Part shown: in pieces, positions 33,956 to 41,567 of the stretch
Layout: every line of letters starts with the position of its first letter
Position numbering within the stretch: position 1 is the stretch's first letter
Source of the DNA: VRUE01 sp963714155
GTDB lineage: Bacteria; Actinomycetota; Thermoleophilia; Solirubrobacterales; 70-9
DNA: 64,000 nt
NCBI GenBank assembly: GCA_963714155.1
Contig: OY970236.1
Coordinates: 682,001 to 746,000 of the forward strand
Direction: 5' to 3'
The notes under the pieces: model-generated
Told to the model about the DNA's origin: nothing
The model's input: only the letters and a program-made list of their open reading frames with translations
Databases searched by the model: none
Translations under genes and position numbers: made by a program

Positions 33956-34594
33956 ATGAGCGACCAGATCCTGGCCCAGCCCGAGCTCGCCGGTGTGAAT
34001 ATCGACAGCGACAGCGAAGACATCTCCCGCAGCGAGGTGATCCTCAAGGGAGCGTTGGCGGCCGGTGCCGTCTACGGCGCGCTCGCGGTCGGCCCCTTCG
34101 TCGGCCGGGCGCTGGCGATGAGCGAAAGCGGTGACGTCGGCATCCTCAACTTCGCCCTCACGCTCGAGTACCTCGAGGCGGCTTTCTACAAGGAAGCAAA
34201 GACCCGGGCCAAAGCGAGCGGCGACCTCAAGAGCCTGATCGACCTGGTCGGGCGCGACGAGGAAGAACACGTCGGGGCGCTGACCGAAACGATCAAGAAG
34301 CTCGGCGGCAAGCCGGTGGCGGAACCGAAGTTCGACTTCCCCTACAACGGCACAGCCGGCTTCCTCACGCTGGCCCAGACCTTCGAGGACACCGGGGTGA
34401 GCGCCTACAACGGCGCCGCGCCGCAGATCAAGTCCAAAGAAGTGCTGGAAGCGGCCGGCTCGATCGTCCAGGTCGAGGCGCGCCACGCGGCCGCGATCCG
34501 GCTGCAGAACGGCGACGAACCCTCGCCGGTGGCGTTTGACCCGGCTCTGCCCAAGGCTAAGGTGCTGAAGGCGGTCGAACCCTTCATCCAGTAG
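33956..34594 (+). CDS. second ferritin-like domain protein (paralogue)
   Basis: The protein has 212 aa. The ATG at 33956 follows GAAAGGAGAAGC and is preferred over a frame-open extension. It has a hydrophobic leader (SEVILKGALAAGAVYGALAVGPFVGRALA) without a convincing twin arginine, then a domain parallel to its neighbour: SGDVGILNFALTLEYLEAAFYKEA, DEEEHVGALTETIKKLGG, LAQTFEDTGVSAYNGAAP, IVQVEARHAAAIR. The pair surely arose by duplication. It sits 28 nt downstream of the first copy and 34 nt before the sigma factor. Confidence 0.85.
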   Translation: MSDQILAQPELAGVNIDSDSEDISRSEVILKGALAAGAVYGALAVGPFVGRALAMSESGDVGILNFALTLEYLEAAFYKEAKTRAKASGDLKSLIDLVGRDEEEHVGALTETIKKLGGKPVAEPKFDFPYNGTAGFLTLAQTFEDTGVSAYNGAAPQIKSKEVLEAAGSIVQVEARHAAAIRLQNGDEPSPVAFDPALPKAKVLKAVEPFIQ

Positions 34595-34628
34595 CCGAGT
34601 CGCCGGGACGATCGCAGGAGCGAACGAG

Positions 34629-35204
34629 ATGGGCACGAGCAAAGCCGAGCGCCTCGCCGACGAGGAGCTGATGCCCCTGATCGGGGAGAAGGACCCCAAC
34701 GCCTTCGAGGTCTTCTACGACCGCCACGGCGGCGTTGCCTACTCGCTCGCCTACAGGATCGTGGGCGAGCGAGGGGCGGCCGAGGACGTGACCCAGGAGG
34801 CCTTCATCTCGATTTGGCGCAGCGGCGCCCGCTACGACGCGGCGCGCGGCAGCGTGCGCACCTGGATGCTCGGCATCGTCCGCAACCGCGCGATCGACTT
34901 CCTGCGCAGCAAGGCGGGGAGGGCGCCGAAGCTCGACTTCAACGACGACTCGATCCTCGAGCACCGCCCGGCCGCCGAGCAGACCGAGTCCGAAGCGCTG
35001 CAGCGGGAGACCGCGCAGGAGGTGCGCGGGGCGCTCGACGAGCTGCCCGGCGAGCAAGCGAAGGTGATCCAGCTGGCCTACTTCGGCGGCTTCAGCCACT
35101 CGGAGATCGCCGGCATGCTGGGCGTGCCACTTGGCACCGTGAAGGGGAGAATGCGACTCGGATTGGAGAAGATCCGCGGTGAGCTGGCGGAGGGACTGAC
35201 ATGA
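34629..35204 (+). CDS. ECF-type RNA polymerase sigma factor
   Basis: The protein has 191 aa. Region 2 is AFEVFYDRHGGVAYSLAYRIVGERGAAEDVTQEAFISIWR (about residues 26-65), and region 4 is LDELPGEQAKVIQLAYFGGFSHSEIAGMLGVPLGTVKGRMRLGLEKIR (about 135-183). It resembles the SigK-type group that pairs with RskA-type anti-sigma factors. The stop overlaps the anti-sigma start (ATGA). It likely controls the upstream ferritin-like genes and itself. Confidence 0.92.
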   Translation: MGTSKAERLADEELMPLIGEKDPNAFEVFYDRHGGVAYSLAYRIVGERGAAEDVTQEAFISIWRSGARYDAARGSVRTWMLGIVRNRAIDFLRSKAGRAPKLDFNDDSILEHRPAAEQTESEALQRETAQEVRGALDELPGEQAKVIQLAYFGGFSHSEIAGMLGVPLGTVKGRMRLGLEKIRGELAEGLT

Positions 35205-35890
35205 GCGAGAACGGACACGACCGCCACCGCGACGATCTCGCCGCCTACTTGCTGGGCGCGCTGGAGCCGGGTGAGGCGGCGGAGCTGGAACGCCACCTGG
35301 CCGGTTGCGAGGAGTGCCGCACCGAGCTCGAGTGGCTGCGGCCGGCGGTGCAGCTGCTGCCGGAGTCGGTGGAGCGGGTCGAGCCACCGCGCGAGCTGCG
35401 CGGGCGGCTGATGGAGCAGGTCCGCGCCGAGGCCGGCACCGCTGCGGCACCGCAACGTTCCCGGGGCCGGGGGATTCGCGGCTGGAGCCTGCGCCCGCTG
35501 GCGGGCCTGGCAGCTCTGCTCCTGATCGTCGCCGCGGTCGCTGCCTACGCGATCGGCAACGGCGGCTCAGACGGCGGGAACGCGACCACCGTGGTCGCTG
35601 GCCACTCGCCGGAAGTGACCGCGGAGATGGTCCGCGCCGGGGACTCCGGCACCCTGCACCTGGCCAACCTCCACCAGCTGCCGCCCGACAAGGTCCTGCA
35701 GGCCTGGGTCGAACGCGACGGCAGCGTCGAATCGGCCAAGACCCTCTTCGTCCCCAACCAGGACGGCACCGCCTCGGCGACGATCGACGAGATGGACGGG
35801 GTCAGCGTCGTCATGGTCACGGCCGAGCCCCGCGGCGGCAGCGTGCAGCCGACCGCAGCACCGATCGTCAGCGTTTCAATGCCCAATTAA
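35201..35890 (+). CDS. RskA-type anti-sigma factor
   Basis: The protein has 229 aa. The N-terminal zinc anti-sigma domain has the H-x3-C-x2-C motif in RHLAGCEECRTE (about residues 29-40). A membrane segment (about 95-120, LAGLAALLLIVAAVAAYAIG) is followed by an outer RskA-like domain (LHLANLHQLPPDKVLQAWVERDG). It holds the ECF factor inactive at the membrane until a signal, perhaps redox or proteolysis. It is translationally coupled to the sigma gene. Confidence 0.9.
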   Translation: MSENGHDRHRDDLAAYLLGALEPGEAAELERHLAGCEECRTELEWLRPAVQLLPESVERVEPPRELRGRLMEQVRAEAGTAAAPQRSRGRGIRGWSLRPLAGLAALLLIVAAVAAYAIGNGGSDGGNATTVVAGHSPEVTAEMVRAGDSGTLHLANLHQLPPDKVLQAWVERDGSVESAKTLFVPNQDGTASATIDEMDGVSVVMVTAEPRGGSVQPTAAPIVSVSMPN

Positions 35891-35907
35891 GGGCGAAATC
35901 GTCGCCT

Positions 35908-35962
35908 GGCAAGGACGCCGGGAGCGAAGCGTGCTCCGCACGTGAGCGACCGAGGACGCCGC
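35908..35962. repeat. family C repeat, copy C1
   Basis: GGCAAGGACGC starts the element and CGAGGACGCC ends it, giving direct GGACGC repeats around a hairpin-capable middle (GCGTGC/GCACG). The outer sequences match copy C2 at 38374-38430. It lies between the anti-sigma gene and the end of dtxR. Confidence 0.7.
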
Positions 35963-35973
35963 CAGCCGGCGAT

Positions 35974-36690
35974 TCAGCGACCGTAGCGGTCGTTTGAGAG
36001 GACTAGCTGCTCGGGGATCGTGGCCCGCGGTGGCGGCGCCGGATCGGCGCGGACCGAGACGGTCTCGGCGACGCTGCGCGAGACCTGGTGGGTGCCCTCC
36101 GCGGAGGCGATCGTTACGCCCTCTTCACCGGAGCTCTGCACCGTGCCCTCGAGACCCGGCTCTAGACCCGCGTCCTTGAGGTAGTGGAGTAGCTCCTCGG
36201 CCTCGTTCTCGAAGCGCAGCACGTGCACCTTGGCGCCGGGCTCGACGTCGGAGAGCAGCGAGCCCTGCTCGCGGGCTCCCTCGATGATCGGGTGGCCGTG
36301 GGGGCAGGTGGTCGCATCGCCGATCGCGGCGCGCATCCGCTCCTCCAGCACCGGGGACATCGCGTGCTCGATCCGCTCCGCCTCCTCGTGCACCTCGTCC
36401 CAGGGAATGCCGAGGACGTCGGTGAGGAAGCGCTCGATCATGCGGTGGCGGCGGACGATGTGGCTGGCGTGCTCGCGGCCGGAGGCGGTGAAGTCCAGCG
36501 ACTTGTCGGGCTTGCGCTCGACGTAGCCGTCGTCGGTGAGGCGGCCGATCATCTCGTGCACGGTCGGCGGCGAGAGCTGCATCGCGCGGGCGATGTTGGC
36601 GCCGGTCATCGGCAGCCCGGCCTCCTCGAGCCAGAACATGATCTCCAGGTACTCCTGCTCTGCGACCGTTGCGGTCTCCGTGATCTCCAT
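35974..36690 (-). CDS. DtxR/IdeR-family metal-dependent repressor
   Basis: The protein has 238 aa. The N-terminal winged helix (about 8-75: TVAEQEYLEIMFWLEEAGLPMTGANIARAMQLSPPTVHEMIGRL) is followed by the metal-binding/dimerisation domain with HRMIERFLTDVLGIPWDEVHEEAERIEHAMS and CPHGHPI, and a C-terminal SH3-like FeoA domain (about 150-225). The metal ligands (Met, Cys, Glu, His) of site 2 (M-x, C-P-H) are visible. It is the best candidate in this window for the regulator that binds the iron boxes of the haem locus. It lies in an operon after the HAD gene (10-nt gap). Confidence 0.9.
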   Translation of the reverse strand: MEITETATVAEQEYLEIMFWLEEAGLPMTGANIARAMQLSPPTVHEMIGRLTDDGYVERKPDKSLDFTASGREHASHIVRRHRMIERFLTDVLGIPWDEVHEEAERIEHAMSPVLEERMRAAIGDATTCPHGHPIIEGAREQGSLLSDVEPGAKVHVLRFENEAEELLHYLKDAGLEPGLEGTVQSSGEEGVTIASAEGTHQVSRSVAETVSVRADPAPPPRATIPEQLVLSNDRYGR

Positions 36691-36700
36691 GGGATCGATA

Positions 36701-37516
36701 CTAACGACGCTCCATCAGCGTCGAAACGACCGCCTCGTAGAAGCCGTCGCCCATCGCTCCCTCGGTGACGGTGACGTTGTCCCAGGCGCCCAGCGAGGCG
36801 CGCAGGCCGGGGTCGCGCTCGGGCCCGTTGGCGACGACGAAGAAGCGCCCCACGGCGGCGGCGACCTCGAGGTCCTCGACCGAGTCGCCGACCGCGATGC
36901 AGTCGGCCGGGTCGTAGCCGCGGACGCGGGCGTGGGCGGCTACGGCGCCGGCCTTGCTGACCAGCTTGGGGACCAGGTGGTAGGCGTGGGTGGGGCCGTC
37001 GACGGCGGGCATCTCGCGGCCGATCGCGCCGTTGTCGAGCAGGCGCAGGTCGTCGTGGCCGTCGGCCTCGAGCAGCCGGTTGGCCTCCTCGACGTCGACC
37101 TTGCCGCGGAAGAGGTGGGAGAGGACGCGGCCGTGGTGCCAAGGGGCGTGGTACTCCAGGCGCCCGTCGAAGTGCTCGAAGAGCCTCTTCGGGATGCCGC
37201 GCTGCTCGATCTTCTCGTAGACGGTGCCGTCCTCGTCGGGGACCAGATCGCCGGTCAGCAGGGTCGTCTCGCCCTCGATCGCGAAAGCGCAGCCGGCCTC
37301 GTAGATGTATGAGGTCTGGCCCATCAGGCGGGCGGCCTCGTGCACCTGCGGCTCGCGGCGGCCGGACATGATCACGACCTCGACCCCGGCCCGGTGGCAG
37401 GCCTCCAGGCCGCGCGACTGGGCCAGCGAGAAGCCGCCCTCGGCGTCGCGGAAGAGCGAACTGCCCTTGCCGAGCAAGGTGCCGTCGAGGTCGGTGTAGA
37501 CGCAGCTCAGTGCCAT
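36701..37516 (-). CDS. HAD-superfamily phosphatase, Cof/mannosyl-3-phosphoglycerate phosphatase-like
   Basis: The protein has 271 aa. Motif I is YTDLDGTLLGKGSSL; motif II is the Ser in VVIMSGRREPQ; the lysine lies in LVPKLVSKAGAVAAH; motif IV is IAVGDSVEDLEVAAAVG. The class IIB cap makes it a small sugar-phosphate or phosphoglycerate-type phosphatase. It is divergent from folP with 23 bp between the starts and upstream of dtxR on the same strand. Confidence 0.8.
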   Translation of the reverse strand: MALSCVYTDLDGTLLGKGSSLFRDAEGGFSLAQSRGLEACHRAGVEVVIMSGRREPQVHEAARLMGQTSYIYEAGCAFAIEGETTLLTGDLVPDEDGTVYEKIEQRGIPKRLFEHFDGRLEYHAPWHHGRVLSHLFRGKVDVEEANRLLEADGHDDLRLLDNGAIGREMPAVDGPTHAYHLVPKLVSKAGAVAAHARVRGYDPADCIAVGDSVEDLEVAAAVGRFFVVANGPERDPGLRASLGAWDNVTVTEGAMGDGFYEAVVSTLMERR

Positions 37517-37539
37517 GGTGCGGTCGCTACGGTAGCCGG

Positions 37540-38433
37540 ATGAGCTGGCGCCTCGCCGACCGCAGCCTCGACCTGGCCCAGCCGCTCGCTGCCGGGATCG
37601 TCAACGTGACCGCCGACTCGATGTTCGAGGGAGCGCGCAGCGGCACGCCGGAGCAGGCGGTTGCCGACGGGTTGGCACTGGTCGAGGCGGGGTTCGACAT
37701 GCTCGATGTCGGCGCCGTGGCGGCGAAAAGCGGGCCGCCGGTGCCGCCCGAGGTGGAGGCGGGGGCCCTGGTGCCGGCGATCGAGGGACTCGTGAGCACG
37801 GGCGTGCCGATCTCGGCCGACACCTTCTCGGTCGAGGTGGCGCGGGCGGCTCTCGCTGCGGGAGCCGTGGCTGTCAACGACATCTCCGGTGGCTCGGAGG
37901 AGATGTTCGAGCTCGTCGCCGAGACGGGCTGCGGCTACGTGCTGATGCACATCGAGGGACCGCCGCGGGTGGACCGGCCGGCGCCCGACTACGGCGACGT
38001 GGTCGAGCACCTGGTCTCGTGGTTCGGGGGGCGAGTCGAGCTCGCCCGCAGCCTTGGCGTCGGCGAGGAGCAGATCGCGATCGACCCCGGACTCGACTTC
38101 GACCTCAATACCGAGCAGGACCTGGAGATCCTGCGGCGCCTGCCGGAGCTGCGTGAGCTCGGCCTGCCGCTCTACGTCTCGCTCTCGCGCAAGGACTTCA
38201 TCGGCGCCGTGGTGGCCGGGTCTTGGGAGCAGCGACTGCCGGCGGGGGAGCGCGAGTGGGGGACCATCGGCGCCGTCGCCCTGGCGGTGCGCAGCGGCGC
38301 CGACGTCCTGCGCATCCACGACCGCAGCTCGCTGCAGGCGACAAGGGTCGCTGGCGCGATCCGGGGGTCGTCAGGCAAGGACGCAGGGAGCCCGAATAGC
38401 AGCGCTATTCGGGCGACTGAGGACGCTGCATGA
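37540..38433 (+). CDS. dihydropteroate synthase-like protein, divergent
   Basis: The protein has 297 aa from ATG 37540. A TIM barrel with DHPS landmarks: IVNVTADSMFEGA in place of the usual NVTPDSFSDGG; DVGAVAAKSGPPVPPE in place of D-I-G-G-E-S-T-R-P-G; then AVAVNDISGG, VLMHIEGPPR, IAIDPGLDF, YVSLSRKDFIGA and VLRIHDRSS, which are normal. The pterin-binding half is kept, while loops 1 and 2 (pABA and diphosphate) are altered, so true folate synthesis is uncertain. The last 20 or so residues are encoded by repeat C2. The stop overlaps the helicase start (ATGA). Confidence 0.75.
   Translation: MSWRLADRSLDLAQPLAAGIVNVTADSMFEGARSGTPEQAVADGLALVEAGFDMLDVGAVAAKSGPPVPPEVEAGALVPAIEGLVSTGVPISADTFSVEVARAALAAGAVAVNDISGGSEEMFELVAETGCGYVLMHIEGPPRVDRPAPDYGDVVEHLVSWFGGRVELARSLGVGEEQIAIDPGLDFDLNTEQDLEILRRLPELRELGLPLYVSLSRKDFIGAVVAGSWEQRLPAGEREWGTIGAVALAVRSGADVLRIHDRSSLQATRVAGAIRGSSGKDAGSPNSSAIRATEDAA
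38374..38430 (+). repeat. family C repeat, copy C2, coding for the folP C-terminus
   Basis: GGCAAGGACGC at the left and GAGGACGC at the right flank a perfect 11-bp hairpin GCCCGAATAGC/GCTATTCGGGC (38390-38400, 38404-38414). The element provides the codons for the final stretch (SGKDAGSPNSSAIRATEDAA) of the DHPS-like protein and ends at the ATG of the helicase gene. Confidence 0.75.
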
Positions 38434-40718
38434 CGGCGCGCGGATCCGCCAGCCTGCTCGAGGCGCCTTGGTCGATTGCACTGGATCCCGCCCGCCGCGA
38501 TGGGCGCATCGTCGCTGAGAGCGGCGAGGAGGAGCGCGGCGCGCAGCAGGTGGCGCTGCCCCGCTCGCTCGACCCCGGCCTCGTCGAGGCGCTGAAGCGG
38601 AGCGGGGTCGAGCGCCTCTATTCGCATCAGCGCGAAGCGCTGGAGACGGCCGCTGCCTCGAATCTCGTGATCACCAGCGGCACCGCCTCGGGCAAGAGCC
38701 TCGCCTTCAACCTGCCGGTTCTCGACGGGATCGCCCGCGACGACAAGCGCCGCGCCCTCTACCTCTACCCGACCAAGGCCCTGGCCCAGGACCAGGCGCG
38801 CAAGCTGGCGGCGCTGCGGCCGCCGGGCCTGCGCGAGGCGATCTACGACGGTGACACCCCCAAGGAAGAGCGGCCGGCGATCCGCCGCCGCAACAACCTC
38901 GTGCTCACCAACCCGGACATGCTGCACGTCGGCATCCTGCCCCACCACAAGAGCTGGGGCGACTTCCTCGCCAACCTCGAGTGGGTCGTGGTCGACGAGG
39001 CGCACACCTACCGCGGCGTCTTCGGCTCCCACGTCGCCAACGTGCTGCGACGGCTGCGGCGGGTGGCGCGCGCCTACGGCTCCGAGCCGCGCTTCCTGCT
39101 CGCCTCGGCGACGATCGCCAACCCGGTCGAGCTGGCCGAGGAGCTGGTCGGCACGCCCTTCGAGCTGATCGACGACGACGGCGCGCCGCGGGCGGGACGC
39201 GAGATCGCGATGTGGAATCCGCCGCTGATCGACAAGGCGACGGGAACGCGGCGCTCGCCGCTCTCCGAGGCCGCCGACCTGCTCGCCGAGCTTGTCTCCC
39301 ACGGCGTGCGGACGATCTGCTTCCTCAAGAGCCGCCGCGGGATCGAGCTGATCCAGCGCTTCGCCCGCGAATCGCTGGAGCGGCGCGGCAAGCCCGAGCT
39401 GGCGGCGCGGATCGCGCCCTACCGCGGCGGCTACACGCCGCAGCAGCGGCGCGAGATCGAGGCGCGGCTGAGCGATGGCGAGCTGCTGGCGGTGGTCGCC
39501 ACCGACGCGCTCGAGCTGGGCATCGACATCGGCGAGCTCGACGCGGCGATCTGCGTCACCTTCCCCGGCACCGTCGCCAGCTTGCGCCAGATGTGGGGGC
39601 GGGCGGGCCGCCAGCGCCGCGGCCTGGCGGTCTACGTCGCCGGCCAGGACGCGCTCGACCAGTTCTTCTGCCGCCACCCCGACGAGTTCATCGGCCGCCC
39701 GGTCGAGGCCGCGATCCTTGACCACAGCAGCGAGCAGATCGCCGGGCGGCACATGGTTGCGGCGGCCTACGAGCTGCCGCTGAGCGAGCAGGACGCCGAG
39801 GTCTTCGGTCCCGAGTGGCGCGAGCGGGCGCAGCGGCTCCTCGCCGCCGGTGAGCTGCGCCAGGCCGGCGGCCGGATCATGCCGCGCAGCAGCGAGTTCG
39901 TCGCCGCCAAGGTGCCGCTGCGCTCGGCCTCGCCCGACTCGGTCGCGGTGATCGAGCGCGAGTCGGGCGAGATGCTCGGCCTGGTCGAGTCCGAGCGCGC
40001 CTTCACCACGATCCACCCGGGCGCGATCTACCTTCACCTCGGCCGCTCCTACGAGGTCGAGCAGCTCGACGTACGGGGGCGGCGGGCGATCGTCTCGCGC
40101 TTCGACGGCGACTGGTACACGCGGCCGAAGAAGGAGACCGAGATCTACATCGAGCGGGTGCGTGAGCAGCGCACCACCGCGGGAGTCGAGCTGCACTTCG
40201 GCGAGGTCTCGGTGACCGAGCAGGTGATCGCCTACCAGCGGGTCTCGATCTCCGAGCAGGAGCCCTTCGACATCGTCTCGCTGGAGCTGCCCGAGCAGCA
40301 GTTCGCCACCCAGGCGCTCTGGTACGTGCTGCCCGAACGGCTCAGCGGGGCGCTGCCGCCCGACGTCCTGCTCGGCGCCCTGCACGCGACCGAGCACGGC
40401 CAGATCGCGGTGCTGCCGCTGATCGCGATGTGCGACCGCTGGGACATCGGCGGCCTCTCGACCAACGTCCACTTCCAGACCGGCCGCTCGACGATCTTCA
40501 TCTACGACGGCCACCCCGGCGGGGTCGGCATCACCCTGCGCGGCTACGAGCAGTTCGAGCGCCTGCTCGGCGACGCCGAGCGCCTGATCGGCGAGTGCCC
40601 ATGTGAGAGCGGCTGCCCCTCCTGCGTGCAGAGCCCAAAGTGCGGAAACCTCAACGAGCCGCTGCACAAGGCTGGGGCGCTGGAGCTAATGCGCTCGATG
40701 CAAAACGCCGCGGGGTGA
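38430..40718 (+). CDS. MrfA/YprA-like DEAH-box helicase with C-terminal zinc cluster
   Basis: The protein has 762 aa. Walker A is TSGTASGKSLAF (motif I), motif II is VVVDEAHTY, motif III is LASATI, motif VI is QMWGRAGRQRRG, all of superfamily 2. The C-terminal DUF1998-type region ends in the cysteine cluster CPCESGCPSCVQSPKCGN (four key Cys). MrfA-type proteins repair interstrand or mitomycin-type lesions; YprA of Bacillus is the model. It is translationally coupled to the DHPS-like gene. The start overlaps repeat C2. Confidence 0.9.
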   Translation: MTARGSASLLEAPWSIALDPARRDGRIVAESGEEERGAQQVALPRSLDPGLVEALKRSGVERLYSHQREALETAAASNLVITSGTASGKSLAFNLPVLDGIARDDKRRALYLYPTKALAQDQARKLAALRPPGLREAIYDGDTPKEERPAIRRRNNLVLTNPDMLHVGILPHHKSWGDFLANLEWVVVDEAHTYRGVFGSHVANVLRRLRRVARAYGSEPRFLLASATIANPVELAEELVGTPFELIDDDGAPRAGREIAMWNPPLIDKATGTRRSPLSEAADLLAELVSHGVRTICFLKSRRGIELIQRFARESLERRGKPELAARIAPYRGGYTPQQRREIEARLSDGELLAVVATDALELGIDIGELDAAICVTFPGTVASLRQMWGRAGRQRRGLAVYVAGQDALDQFFCRHPDEFIGRPVEAAILDHSSEQIAGRHMVAAAYELPLSEQDAEVFGPEWRERAQRLLAAGELRQAGGRIMPRSSEFVAAKVPLRSASPDSVAVIERESGEMLGLVESERAFTTIHPGAIYLHLGRSYEVEQLDVRGRRAIVSRFDGDWYTRPKKETEIYIERVREQRTTAGVELHFGEVSVTEQVIAYQRVSISEQEPFDIVSLELPEQQFATQALWYVLPERLSGALPPDVLLGALHATEHGQIAVLPLIAMCDRWDIGGLSTNVHFQTGRSTIFIYDGHPGGVGITLRGYEQFERLLGDAERLIGECPCESGCPSCVQSPKCGNLNEPLHKAGALELMRSMQNAAG

Positions 40719-40724
40719 ATTCCG

Positions 40725-40770
40725 TTCCGCTGTTCCTTTCCCGCGAATGACATGGCAGGAGAACACCGGA
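40725..40770. repeat. family B inverted repeat, copy B6
   Basis: TTCCGCTGTTC (40725-40735) pairs with GAACACCGGA (40761-40770) with one mismatch around a loop of about 25 nt. It lies between the helicase and methyltransferase genes. Confidence 0.7.
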
Positions 40771-40802
40771 GCGTGAAGCCTCATGCCAGCTACGCTGGCG
40801 CG

Positions 40803-41567
40803 ATGTACGAGGACTCGATCCGCGCGGAGTTCACCCACCAGTCCCGGTCATTCGGCACCGCGCCGGCGATGACGTCTGCGCAGATGCTCGGCGCCCTGAT
40901 CGAGCTGGTTCCGGAGGACTCCGGCTCCGAGTGGATCGACGTTGCTTGCGGGCCCGGCGTGGTCTCGCGGGCGACGGCGAGCAGGGTCGGCTCGGTGCGA
41001 GGCGTCGATTTGACCCCGGCGATGGTCGAGGAGGCCGCGCGGAGGGCTGATGAAGAGGGGGTCGGCAACGTCGATTTCACCGTTGGTGACGCCACCGCGC
41101 TCGAGCTCCCCAACGACTCCTTCGACGGCGCGATCACCCGCTTCAGCCTCCATCACATCCCAGCGCCGGGCCGAGTCGTGGCGGAGATGGCGCGCGTCGT
41201 CCGGCCGGGCGGCTGGGTGCTCGTCAGCGACATCGTCGGCGACGAGGACGGTGAGGCGACGGCGTGGCGCGAGGAGATCGAGCGCCTGCGCGACCCCTCC
41301 CACTGGGCCTGCCTCACCCAGGGGCGACTGCGTCGGGCGGGGACCGCTGCCGGCTTGACTCTCGATGCCGAGAAGCTGGTCCCGATCGAAATTGATTTCG
41401 ACGACTGGCTGGCGCGGGGCTCGGGCGGCGCTGGTGCAGCCGATCTGGTTGCCGAGCTGCTGCGCCAGCAGCCAAGTACCGCCGAGAGCTTCTGCGTCAA
41501 GGAGGGCGAGGCGGGCCGCCTCCTCCACCAGCGCTACTGGCTCGGCCGCTGGCGCGTCCCCGCCTGA
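40803..41567 (+). CDS. class I SAM-dependent methyltransferase
   Basis: The protein has 254 aa from ATG 40803. An upstream in-frame start (40752) lies inside repeat B6 and gives an unlikely N-terminus, so it is rejected. The Rossmann motif I is WIDVACGPGVVSRATA, with VDFTVGDATALELPNDSFDGAITRFSLHHI and the later GGWVLVSDIVG typical of UbiE/Coq5-like methyltransferases. The acceptor is unknown; small molecules or quinones are both possible. The 3' end overlaps the convergent GH15-like gene by 34 nt. Confidence 0.85.
   Translation: MYEDSIRAEFTHQSRSFGTAPAMTSAQMLGALIELVPEDSGSEWIDVACGPGVVSRATASRVGSVRGVDLTPAMVEEAARRADEEGVGNVDFTVGDATALELPNDSFDGAITRFSLHHIPAPGRVVAEMARVVRPGGWVLVSDIVGDEDGEATAWREEIERLRDPSHWACLTQGRLRRAGTAAGLTLDAEKLVPIEIDFDDWLARGSGGAGAADLVAELLRQQPSTAESFCVKEGEAGRLLHQRYWLGRWRVPA

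Noticed and set aside
38172..40667. 831-codon open frame on the minus strand opposite the helicase
   Set aside because: It is the antisense of a high-GC gene; the helicase motifs are on the plus strand.
40752..40802. Upstream start of the methyltransferase
   Set aside because: It falls inside repeat B6 and adds a sequence unlike family members.
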